DNA of 64,000 bases, from contig NZ_CADFEB010000015.1 of assembly GCF_902833085.1 (NCBI RefSeq), positions 25,867 to 89,866 of the forward strand, given 5' to 3'. A model generated the notes under the pieces. That model was not told the DNA's origin, searched no databases, and saw only the letters and a program-made list of their open reading frames with translations. This document shows positions 51,997-63,244 of this stretch, piece after piece; the first letter of the stretch is position 1; every line of letters starts with the position of its first letter. The stretch is from Burkholderia ubonensis (lineage in GTDB: Bacteria > Pseudomonadota > Gammaproteobacteria > Burkholderiales > Burkholderiaceae). The position numbers were made by a program, and so were the translations under genes.

Positions 51997-54900
51997 ATGT
52001 CGCAGAGCCCGCTTCAATCCCTTCGCCGTTACCAGAGTATTTCTGTGTTCGGCGGCGGAATCGTCGTCACCGTCCTTGTCCTGATCGCCTGCGGTCTCGG
52101 GATGGTGTCGATCGTCTCGGGCTATGTCGAGGGGGCACGGCGCAACTACCTGAACGGCGTGGAGCAGACGCTCAACGAAATCCAGGTGAGCGAAACCTCG
52201 TTCCGCAACGGCGTCGCGAACGCGCAGTTGATCTGGCAGGAGGCGAGCGATGCGTCGGCGGCGGTCGTCGACGATTTTTTCCGCAACGACCAGCGCGTCG
52301 CGACCCGGCCATATCCGTCGCTGGTGGTCGGCGTGCCCGGGCAAACCGGCGACCGGGCCGAGGTGGCGCGCTATCTGTCGTTGTCGGTGCTGCTGTCGCG
52401 CATCTGCGCGGCGAGCTCGATCAATCGCGGGCGCAAGCTGGAAGGCTACCATTACAGCACGCGTACGGGCGTGTTCGGGCTGATTTCCAAACGGAGCCGC
52501 GATGATCCCGCGCTGGTTTCGCTTGACAGCCGCGCGCGCGTGCTGGAGGCGCTGCGCGTCGATTTCGGGCGCGAGTATCCGGGCATCGTCGATGCGCGTC
52601 CGCACGTGCACTGGCTGGCGCCGTTCACCGACCCCATATCGGGGCAGCCGCGCATCCGGCTCGCGGCCGAGGCGCGCGACAACGGCAAGCCGTTCGCGGT
52701 GCTCGTCACCGAATACCCGACCGATTACCTTCTGTCGTGGCTGGCCGACTATCGTCCCGAAGGCGCGTTCTACATCACGACGGCCGATGGGCGGCTCATC
52801 ACGATGGATCCTTCGGCAGGCGATGCAGGCCGCGTGGAAAGCCTGTTGAACCTGAACCCGTGGCGAGGCGGCGCGGCGTCGACGGGCGCGCCCGTGTTCC
52901 GCGACGGTTTCCTGTTGTTTCACGGCAAGCTCGAATCGACGGGCTGGACCCTTGCGTATGCGCTGTCGTGGACCGACATCGCGGCCGGCGTCGCGCGTTC
53001 GGCCGGTACGCTCGGCGCCGCGACGCTGCTCGCGCTCATGGTCATGTGGGGGCTGCTGCTGCGCTTTCATCGCCGGGAGTTCGTGCCGCTCTATGCGCAC
53101 TCGCAGCGCGTGTTCGACAGCGAAGCGCTGTGCCGCAGCGTGATCGAGATGGCGCCGATCGGACTCGGGCTGATCGCGCGCGACGACGGGCGTTTCATGC
53201 TCGTGAGCCCCGCGCTGAACGACATGGTCGGGCGGATCGGCGGCGACTATCACGCGCTGTCGAGCCAGGTGGCCGACGCATGGCAGGCGCGCGGCGACGT
53301 CGGCGGCGTGCTGCACGACGACCTCGTGCTGGGCGGCGAGCAAGCCGCGCGGCTGCACCTCGAATTCCTCGCATGCGGCGCACGCTACCAGGGCACGGAC
53401 GTATTGATTGCCGCGGTCGCCGACATGACCGTGAAGCGGCAACTCGTGCAGCAGCTCGAAGAAGCCGTCCGCGCGGCCGATTCGGCCAACGCCGCGAAAT
53501 CGTCGTTCCTCGCGGCGATGAGCCATGAGATCCGCACGCCGCTGAACGTGATTCTCGGCAACCTCGAACTGCTGGAGCGTTCGGCGCTCGACGCGATCCA
53601 GCACGGCCGCGTGCACACGTTGCGCACGTCGGCGATGAGCTTGCTCGCGCTCGTCAGCGATATTCTCGATTTCTCGAAGATCGAGGCCGGGGCGATGTCG
53701 GTCGAATCGATCGAGTTCGACGTGATCGCGACGGTCGAACGCGAGCTGAACGCGTTCGCGACGATCGCGAAGGCGAAGGAGTTGCAGTTGTTCTGCGAGA
53801 TCCATGCAAGCAGTACGCAACAGATGCGCGGCGATCCGACGCGGTTCGCGCAAGTGCTCCGCAATCTGCTGAACAACGCGCTCAAGTTTACCGACGTGGG
53901 CCACGTGATCGTGCGCGTTGCCGTCGTCGCCGAAGGGCACGACGCGCCGGAACTGTCGATCGAGGTCGAGGATACGGGCATCGGCATCGCCGCCGAGCAT
54001 CGGCGCAAGCTGTTCAACGCGTTTTCGCAGGTCGACGCGTCGATCACACGTCGTTACGGCGGCACGGGGCTCGGGCTCGTGTTGTGCGACCGGCTCGTCA
54101 CGGCGATGGGCGGCCGCATCGAAGTGGCGAGCGAACCGGGCGTCGGCAGCCGTTTCACGGTGCTTCTGCCGCTCGGCATGGACGTCGCCGCGCTCGACCG
54201 GCTGCGCACGGCCCATGCACGCACGCTGACGCTGATCGCCGCGCATCCCGGGTGGCGTGATTTTGCGTTGCCGCATCTGCATGCATGGGGATTCGACGTC
54301 AGCGTGTACGACGGCCCGTCGAGTTTCCCGGGCGGCATCGCGCGCCGCGGCGCGGTCGTGCTGTTCGGCGATTCCGACGCATGGTCGCACGCGGATCTGA
54401 ACAAGCTGAGCGATTGCGCGCCGCTGATACTCGCGATACCCGATGGCCCGCTCGAACCGTATCGCGCGGGCGACACGGTGCGCGTGTCGAGTTATTCGCT
54501 CAGCGGCTTGCGCGCCGCGCTGGCGCTCGGCGGCCCGATGGGCGATAAAAGCGGGATCGGTGATGTATCAGGCGAAGACCCGCGGGACGATGGTTCTCCC
54601 GTTCGCGAGAGCGTGACGGCCGAACTGTCGAGCGGCACTGCCGCGCAGGGCAGTCGCGGATTGCGCGTGCTCGTCGCCGACGACGAAACCATCAACGGCT
54701 CGATTTTCAGCGAGCAACTGTACGCGCTCGGCTGCACGGTAGCCAAGGTTGGATCGGGGCGTGCGGCGCTCGAATCGCTGGCCGGCGGCGACTGGGACGT
54801 GCTGCTGATCGGTGACGGTCTGCCCGACATGCGTGCGCATCAGCTGGCCGAGGCGGCACGCGGCGTCGATGCCGCGTGCGACGTACTGGTCGTGACGTCG

Positions 54901-55101
54901 CATTTGACACCCGAAGGCATGCGCCGCTGCACGACAGCCGGTGTGCGGCGCGTATTGACGAAACCCGTGACGCTCGGGCATCTGCGCGGCGCGCTTGCGC
55001 AGGCGTGGCAGCGGCGTGCCGCGACTTCGGAGAAGGCGCGATGCGGGGCCGCTTGCCCATCGGGCTCAACCCAACATGAAACGGCATTGCATGACAAATA
55101 A
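51997..55101 (+). CDS. hybrid sensor histidine kinase with degenerate receiver
   Basis: The protein has 1,034 residues: membrane segment at about 16-42, a large periplasmic domain (about 43-335), a second membrane segment (ARSAGTLGAATLLALMVMWG), a PAS-like part and a kinase core with His510 (AMSHEIRTPLNVILG), N box LRNLLNNALKFTDVG and G boxes DTGIGIA and GTGLGLVLC. The C-terminal receiver keeps the acidic pair (VADDETI) and Lys (LTKPV). However, where the phospho-Asp should be it has Gly939 (LLIGDGLPDM), with Asp940 shifted by one. The layout resembles RocS/BvgS-type sensors. The start is uncertain; GTG at 51925 is an alternative. Confidence 0.9.
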   Translation: MSQSPLQSLRRYQSISVFGGGIVVTVLVLIACGLGMVSIVSGYVEGARRNYLNGVEQTLNEIQVSETSFRNGVANAQLIWQEASDASAAVVDDFFRNDQRVATRPYPSLVVGVPGQTGDRAEVARYLSLSVLLSRICAASSINRGRKLEGYHYSTRTGVFGLISKRSRDDPALVSLDSRARVLEALRVDFGREYPGIVDARPHVHWLAPFTDPISGQPRIRLAAEARDNGKPFAVLVTEYPTDYLLSWLADYRPEGAFYITTADGRLITMDPSAGDAGRVESLLNLNPWRGGAASTGAPVFRDGFLLFHGKLESTGWTLAYALSWTDIAAGVARSAGTLGAATLLALMVMWGLLLRFHRREFVPLYAHSQRVFDSEALCRSVIEMAPIGLGLIARDDGRFMLVSPALNDMVGRIGGDYHALSSQVADAWQARGDVGGVLHDDLVLGGEQAARLHLEFLACGARYQGTDVLIAAVADMTVKRQLVQQLEEAVRAADSANAAKSSFLAAMSHEIRTPLNVILGNLELLERSALDAIQHGRVHTLRTSAMSLLALVSDILDFSKIEAGAMSVESIEFDVIATVERELNAFATIAKAKELQLFCEIHASSTQQMRGDPTRFAQVLRNLLNNALKFTDVGHVIVRVAVVAEGHDAPELSIEVEDTGIGIAAEHRRKLFNAFSQVDASITRRYGGTGLGLVLCDRLVTAMGGRIEVASEPGVGSRFTVLLPLGMDVAALDRLRTAHARTLTLIAAHPGWRDFALPHLHAWGFDVSVYDGPSSFPGGIARRGAVVLFGDSDAWSHADLNKLSDCAPLILAIPDGPLEPYRAGDTVRVSSYSLSGLRAALALGGPMGDKSGIGDVSGEDPRDDGSPVRESVTAELSSGTAAQGSRGLRVLVADDETINGSIFSEQLYALGCTVAKVGSGRAALESLAGGDWDVLLIGDGLPDMRAHQLAEAARGVDAACDVLVVTSHLTPEGMRRCTTAGVRRVLTKPVTLGHLRGALAQAWQRRAATSEKARCGAACPSGSTQHETALHDK

Positions 55102-55205
55102 CCTACAAAAACAGCGAACGCCTCAACGCGTATTCGAGATAACAAAGGCAGGGTGCCGACGCACATTGCGCGGCAGACTTCAAATCAATACTGGAGGGGA
55201 ACATC

Positions 55206-55403
55206 GTGCGTCATGTAGGGAAAATATTCGCACTGTTGCTCGATTTTGCCGCACTCTCTGAGAAGTCTCGCAGGGAATTCCTGACGATGATGAACGAGTT
55301 TCTGCTGATGTCGCCGGTTCAGCGGCGACGTGCGCTGATCGAGTGGAAAAATAGGGTGGATGGCAACTCACATGACCTGCCCGGCGATTCGAGCCATCGA
55401 TAG
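55206..55403 (+). CDS. small protein between kinase and regulator genes, function unknown
   Basis: The frame encodes 65 residues from a GTG with an excellent GGAGGGG 5-11 bases before it. The protein (MRHVGKIFALLLDFAALSEK, REFLTMMNEFLLMSPVQRRR) is helical and amphipathic, with no signal peptide. The ribosome binding site is the main reason to accept it. It lies between a hybrid kinase and the NarL-type regulator and could be a small modulator of that system; no family is known to me. Confidence 0.6.
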   Translation: MRHVGKIFALLLDFAALSEKSRREFLTMMNEFLLMSPVQRRRALIEWKNRVDGNSHDLPGDSSHR

Positions 55404-55731
55404 CGCGTCGTGTCGCGGTCCGGCCGCAATACGCGGGAGCGCGGCCGGGCGACGTTGTGGCATCCCGTAACAGCTTCGAGCCGTCGCGCGCGTCGGCAAG
55501 TCTGCGCGGTGCGGCCGTGCGGACATGTCGTGCGCGCCGCAGGCGTTGGCACGCATCGTCCGCCGCGCGGTCAGGCACTGATTGCGCGGGCGAACCGGGA
55601 TTTATCTTAAAATCGAGTCATATTTTGTCCGGTGCGCCGAATCCGGCCAGCCATCGGCGCGATGGCGCGAGCGTGCTCCCCGTCGTGGCGGGGACCGGAC
55701 GCGTGACTGAAAGCCTCGGGGAAACAGGAAC
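55404..55731. other. non-coding gap before the NarL-type regulator
   Basis: About 330 bases with no convincing gene. The local patch TTTATCTTAAAATCGAG (around 55602-55618) is AT-rich and may hold the regulator's promoter. Confidence 0.35.
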
Positions 55732-56400
55732 ATGGACGAATTCTTTGTGCGCGTGATGGTAGCCGACGATCATCCGGCGTCCGCGCTCGGCATGTCGCAG
55801 TCACTGCAAGGCAATAGCACGATCAAGCTCGTGGGCACCGTTTCGAACTCGACGGACCTGGTCGCGGCGCTTGACGCGCAGCAGAGCGACGTGCTCGTGC
55901 TCGACTACGTCATGCCGGGCGGCAAGTACGGCGACGGCCTCGTGCTGCTGTCGTTCCTGCAGCGCCGCTATCCGGCGCTGCATATCGTGACGATCACGAT
56001 GATCGACAATCCGAGCGTGCTGCGCGCGATCCACAAGCAGGGCGTGAGTTGCATCCTCAGCAAGTCGGACGCGATCTCGCACCTGATCGGCGCCGTGCAT
56101 GCCGCGTACGTCGGTGCGAACTACATGTCGCCGCACATCAAGCAGCTGCTGCAGGACGCCGAATCCGAGTCCGCCACGCGCGCGCTGACGACGCGCGAGA
56201 TCGAGGTGGTCCGATTATTCAGCGCGGGCTACACGGTGGGAGAGATCGCCGCGCAGCTCCATCGCAGCAAGCAGACCATCAGCTCGCAGAAGTCGAGCGC
56301 GATGAAGAAGCTCGGGATCGTTCGAGACGCGGACCTGATCCGCTATGCCGATGAGCAAAAGCTCGACAGCGCGCCGGCCGGCGATACATCGTCGACGTAG
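55732..56400 (+). CDS. NarL/FixJ-type response regulator (BvgA/EvgA/RocA-like)
   Basis: The 222-residue protein has a receiver with VADDHPAS and Asp58 (VLVLDYVMPGGKYG), then SKSDAI as switch lysine region, and a LuxR helix-turn-helix at about 150-205 (LTTREIEVVRLFSAGYTVGE, IAAQLHRSKQTISSQKSSAM). ATG at 55732 follows AGGAA. It lies between two hybrid kinases, as in Roc and Evg systems of other proteobacteria, which control fimbriae or acid and drug responses. The fimbrial locus beginning at 59715 is the natural candidate target. Confidence 0.93.
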   Translation: MDEFFVRVMVADDHPASALGMSQSLQGNSTIKLVGTVSNSTDLVAALDAQQSDVLVLDYVMPGGKYGDGLVLLSFLQRRYPALHIVTITMIDNPSVLRAIHKQGVSCILSKSDAISHLIGAVHAAYVGANYMSPHIKQLLQDAESESATRALTTREIEVVRLFSAGYTVGEIAAQLHRSKQTISSQKSSAMKKLGIVRDADLIRYADEQKLDSAPAGDTSST

Positions 56401-56569
56401 CGCGTGCATGGGCCCGCAGCCGCTCCGGCGCGGCTTCGGAGCGGATGCGGCCGCCAGCGGCGCAGCGGGGCGCCAAGCGGAATGAAGAACAGGATTTCCT
56501 GGAGCCGGATGCGCCGGCATCGGTGAACGGTGCGGTATTCCGGGGCGGGAGCGACGAGATCGATACGAC

Positions 56570-59647
<3,078 letters not shown>

Positions 59648-59714
59648 GCCGGGGTGTTTGTCGTTGGTTCGAGACGGATGGCAACTTTGCGTCATGCCGC
59701 CTCGCCGCCCCGTC

Positions 59715-60455
59715 TCAGTTGTACTGCAGCACGTAGGTCAGTGTCGCATCCGCCTTTCCCGCCTTGATTTCGCCGCCGCTGGCGATGTAGCGCGCCTTGC
59801 CGGCGAAGTGGTAGAACTCGCTGTTGGTGCCGCTGCTCGTCCACGTCATCGGCATCGCGTTTGCCTTCGAGAACGGCAGAGCTACCCCCTTTTCATTGGT
59901 CAACGTCACGCCGACACCCTGCGCCATGCCGGCCTGACCTTGCCCGTCCGTCAGCAACAGGCCGTCGCGCGGAGAATTGCCCTCGAAGTAGATCGACACC
60001 GGCGGCTTGATGGTCGGGTTCATGCCATCGCAGCGAATGTCCAGCGAGAAATCCTTCTGAAGCGTATTGCCCTGCCGGAGCTCGCCGATGGCAGGCCTCC
60101 CGAGATTCACGGTGGGCGCGGACGCCGGGTTGTAGCAGCTGGTGAAGTAGATGTTGTTCACCAGCGTGGTCTTCAACTGGGTGCCCGTGACGGGTATGCG
60201 GGTCTGCGGAACCGTGGCTATGTAATAGAGCGTACTGACATCGAACGGCGTGATGCTGCCGCTTCCGACCGCTATCCCGGTGCGGATGAATTCCACGCGC
60301 CAGCGCGCGCCGACAACCGTGCGCGCGTGCGTGCAACTCACCGTCTGCCGCTCGTAGGCCAGCTCCTTGTTCTGCGCCTTCAGCGCATAGCCGATCGTGC
60401 ATTGCTTGTCGCCCCACCGCACGTCGATGCTGCCCTTGTCCTCGATGCCGAACAT
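59715..60455 (-). pseudogene. adhesin remnant fused in frame to an usher C-terminal tail
   Basis: The frame encodes 246 residues from an internal ATG and lacks a signal peptide. Residues 1 to about 48 (MFGIEDKGSIDVRWGDKQCT ... VVGAR) match the end of the usher encoded at 63245-64000. Then, without a stop, the sequence continues as the C-terminal two thirds of a fimbrial adhesin (WRVEFIRTGIAVGSGSIT, NIYFTSCYNP, ADATLTYVLQYN). Usher homology begins at about 60479. Near-identical 25-base segments at 59704-59728 and 60495-60519, spanning the stop of this and of the next adhesin, mark the module edges. I call it a deletion fusion and probably inactive. Confidence 0.6.
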
Positions 60456-60505
60456 CAGCGACGATGCGAGGCGGCTTGATCCACACGCTGCGTTGCCGCC
60501 CCGGC

Positions 60506-61522
60506 TCAGTTGTACTGCACGACGAAGTTCAGCGTGGCATTGCCGCTGCCGGCGGTGATCGCGCCTGTCGTGGGCGCATACTTCGCCTTGCCCGTGAAGC
60601 GGTAAACCTCGCCATCCGGGCTGGAGCGGTTCCAGTCCATCGTCAGCGCGTCGGCCTGGGTGAACGGCAGCTTGGCACCCTTGTCGCTTGTCAACGCGAT
60701 GCCGACACCGGCGGCGACACCAGGCGTCCCGCGTCCGGACAGACGCAACAAGCCCGCTGCCTCGTTGTCGCCTTCGAAGTACACCTTCACCGGAAGCGGC
60801 TTGCCCGGTTTGTTGGTCCCGCAAGCGACTTCCAGCGAGAACGAATATTCCGGCGTCCGGCCGCTCTTGATCCGTTCGATAGGCTCCTTGCCCATCCGGA
60901 CATTGGTGACGGGCGTTGTGGTCTTGCAACCGCCGAAGTAGATGTCGTTCGTCACCTGCGTCGTGCCTTGCCCTCTGATATAAAGCTTGGCCATTGTTGG
61001 CCCGACGGCACCGAAGACTGCGTTGAACGCGAGCGACACGCTGCCGCCGGATGCCACGTTCGTTGCCGTTCTGATCAGTTCCACTCTTACCTTGTATGGG
61101 GCGGTATAAAGGATAGCGCCCCAGTTGGGGTTCCCTCCCATGACAGACCACGGTGGGATATAGTCTTGATCTGAGGCGACAAACACGAATCTCACGCCTA
61201 TGCCGTCCACATTGGTTTTGTAGACACCGTTGTACCCGGGCACCAGTTGGCCATCCGGCACCGTGATCGTAAAATCGATCCGATCGGGCGACCAACACGC
61301 GACGGTCTTGAGGGAGTTGGACGTCGTGAATTGAACCTCGGAACGCGCCAGCACCCCGCCCACCGGGGCAGCCGCGACGTTCATCGTTGCCGGAAATGTC
61401 ACGTTGTAAGGGTCCTGGCTCCAAGGACCCGAATACGAGCAGGAGCCAAACGCGGCCCCCGACCAGATCAACGAGCTGGCAACAATTGCCGCCCGCACCC
61501 AACGCAGTTTTTTCTCGAACAT
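60506..61522 (-). CDS. fimbrial tip adhesin-like protein, second module
   Basis: The 338-residue protein starts at ATG 61522 with a GAGAGGAAAGGA leader. Signal peptide about residues 1-25 (RAAIVASSLIWSGAAFG) then SCSYSG. The N-terminal half is a unique tip domain with a cysteine near 72 (VACWSPDRID); the C-terminal half (NDIYFGGCKT, VKVYFEGDNEAAGLLRLSGR, NATLNFVVQYN) is a pilin domain shared with its neighbours, ending in the aromatic motif used for chaperone capture. It would be a tip subunit of chaperone-usher fimbriae. Immediately upstream lies a truncated usher tail (61698-61985). Confidence 0.85.
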   Translation of the reverse strand: MFEKKLRWVRAAIVASSLIWSGAAFGSCSYSGPWSQDPYNVTFPATMNVAAAPVGGVLARSEVQFTTSNSLKTVACWSPDRIDFTITVPDGQLVPGYNGVYKTNVDGIGVRFVFVASDQDYIPPWSVMGGNPNWGAILYTAPYKVRVELIRTATNVASGGSVSLAFNAVFGAVGPTMAKLYIRGQGTTQVTNDIYFGGCKTTTPVTNVRMGKEPIERIKSGRTPEYSFSLEVACGTNKPGKPLPVKVYFEGDNEAAGLLRLSGRGTPGVAAGVGIALTSDKGAKLPFTQADALTMDWNRSSPDGEVYRFTGKAKYAPTTGAITAGSGNATLNFVVQYN

Positions 61523-61697
61523 TCCTTTCCTCTCGATAGATTCCATTACGTGCAAACGTGTAATGCGCGTCATCCGGCGGTTGGTGAGCGACAGCATGGC
61601 CGCGCGAAGCGGAACGGCAGACAGGTTTGGGGAATGGTTCGATGAAGCAACGTCGTTTCCCGTCTCTCCGGATCGGGAAACGCCGCCCAAACGCACT

Positions 61698-61985
61698 TCA
61701 GCGCGCGCCGACCACCGTGCCCGCGCGCATGCACATCGCCACCTGCCGCTCGTAGGCCAGTTCCTTGTTTTGCGTCGGCAATTGATAGGACACCTTGCAG
61801 CTTTTGTCGACCCACTGCACGTCGATGCTGCCCCTGTCCTCGATGCCGAACACCAGCAGGCAGGACAGGTTGTTCGCCATGCTGATGACCTTGTCCTGCT
61901 CGTCGTAGGCTTGAGTGGCGAACGAGATCTTGGCCGCCCTATCCATGCTCGGTTCGAACTGGACGCGCCGTCCGGAGGACGCACG
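61698..61985 (-). pseudogene. usher C-terminal tail, orphan copy between adhesin genes
   Basis: About 95 codons plus stop match the end of the usher encoded at 63245: SGRRVQFE, FATQAYDEQDKV, LLVFGIEDRGSIDVQWVDKS, QNKELAYERQ and the TVVGAR end. The fragment begins immediately after the stop codon of the first adhesin gene. It has no usher body, signal peptide or ribosome binding site suitable for export. Confidence 0.75.
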
Positions 61986-61987
61986 AC

Positions 61988-62962
61988 CTAGTTGTATTCG
62001 ATCACATAGGTCATGGTGGCATCTGCCTTGCCCGACTTGACTTCGCCTGTTGTCAGCACGTACTTGGCTACGCCGGAGAAGCGGTAGATCTCACCTCCCA
62101 CATCCGACCGGAAGTGATCGATCTTGATCGAGCGCGAACTGTCAAAGGGCAGCTTCACGCCCTTGTCGTTGACCAGGGAAATACCTATGCCACTGGCCAT
62201 GCCCGACGCTCCCGCACCCGAAAGCGCGAGCAGCCCGTCGGTGCTGGAATCGCCGGCGAAATAGACCTTCACCGGGAGGGTGGTAGTTTTGAGACCTTCG
62301 CAACGCACGTCGAAGTTGAACGGCCGCTCCGCGACCTGGCCCAGCCTGAGTCGATCGGTGGTCTCCTGGCCCATCTTCACATTGACCACTGCATCGACCG
62401 CCGAGCAGCCGCTGAACATCACATCGTTTTTCACCGTTGTGCTGCCAGTGGATTTGACGGTGTAGGTCATTCCACCGCCCGAGAGCGTCACATTGAAGTT
62501 GGTGGACAAGGTTCCGGAGCCCACGCCGGTATCGATGCGGACGAGTTCGACAACTACGGCTTGCGGAGCGTACCCGCTGGATGTGGACCAACTAAAGGGG
62601 GCGTAGTAGACGTTGGTGCCGGTGGGATTCAACCGAAAACCGACCTTTATCCCGATCCCCTTGATGGCGGTCTTGTAGACCTTCGGGTAGCTAGAGAGCT
62701 CCAGTCCGCCATTGAAGGCAACCGTCATCGTAGTGTTAGCCGTGCAGTTATACGATTCGTTTGAAGCCCAGAGCGTATACGTATTCGTTGCGAGCACTTC
62801 TCCTATCTTGGCGGCCTTGATGGAGATATTGGCCGGCAGCGTGATGGTTCTCTCGAGCGCGCCCGAGTTGGCCGTGCAGGCGGCGAAGGCACTGGTCCAC
62901 GCCAGGCTGGCGGAGAGCGCCAGGCTGAACAGCATCAGCTTGCGCAGGGTATTGAGGATCAT
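61988..62962 (-). CDS. fimbrial tip adhesin-like protein, first module after the usher
   Basis: This 324-residue protein starts at 62962 with GGAG 8 bases before it and has a signal peptide ending near AFA-ACTANSG. The N-terminal domain (residues about 25-160) is unlike the second module's except for spacing; the C-terminal pilin domain (NDVMFSGCSAVDAVVNVKMG, VKVYFAGDSSTDGLLALSGA, ADATMTYVIEYN) is shared. Two-domain tip adhesins of FimH kind have this build. It is the first complete subunit gene after the usher and so is probably the one in use. Confidence 0.87.
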   Translation of the reverse strand: MILNTLRKLMLFSLALSASLAWTSAFAACTANSGALERTITLPANISIKAAKIGEVLATNTYTLWASNESYNCTANTTMTVAFNGGLELSSYPKVYKTAIKGIGIKVGFRLNPTGTNVYYAPFSWSTSSGYAPQAVVVELVRIDTGVGSGTLSTNFNVTLSGGGMTYTVKSTGSTTVKNDVMFSGCSAVDAVVNVKMGQETTDRLRLGQVAERPFNFDVRCEGLKTTTLPVKVYFAGDSSTDGLLALSGAGASGMASGIGISLVNDKGVKLPFDSSRSIKIDHFRSDVGGEIYRFSGVAKYVLTTGEVKSGKADATMTYVIEYN

Positions 62963-63057
62963 TGCGTTGGCTCCATGGTTGTCAGAATCGCGGCGCCGCA
63001 ATTCAGCGACGGCAGGGCGCGGCGAGCGCAGGCAGCGTCGTGTCTCGCGCCCACCAT

Positions 63058-63156
63058 TCAATTCGAGTGCAGGCGCCGTCGCCCCCAGCGCACATCGATA
63101 TGGCCCAGATGCTCGATACCGAACACCAGCAGACCGGACGGTTTTTCATCAGGCTC
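63058..63156 (-). pseudogene. short usher-tail fragment between usher and first adhesin
   Basis: In one minus-strand frame the segment reads PDEKPSGLLVFGIEHLGHID then VRW and a stop, recognisable as the VFGIEDKGSIDVQW part of the usher C-terminus. The tail after VRWG is unrelated and ends early. It has no start of its own. It is the most decayed of the three usher-tail copies. Confidence 0.5.
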
Positions 63157-63244
63157 ACGGCCTGAGCCGCCCGATGCGCGGCCCGTACGAACGGTTATCC
63201 CGCGAAGAACGTGGCGTCAATCCAGCACGCGCGCCGGATGACGA

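Noticed and set aside
51919..54390. An 823-codon open frame on the minus strand opposite the first hybrid kinase
   Set aside because: Its composition is the typical antisense pattern of GC-rich coding DNA and it has no recognisable domain, whereas the plus strand encodes a full histidine kinase.
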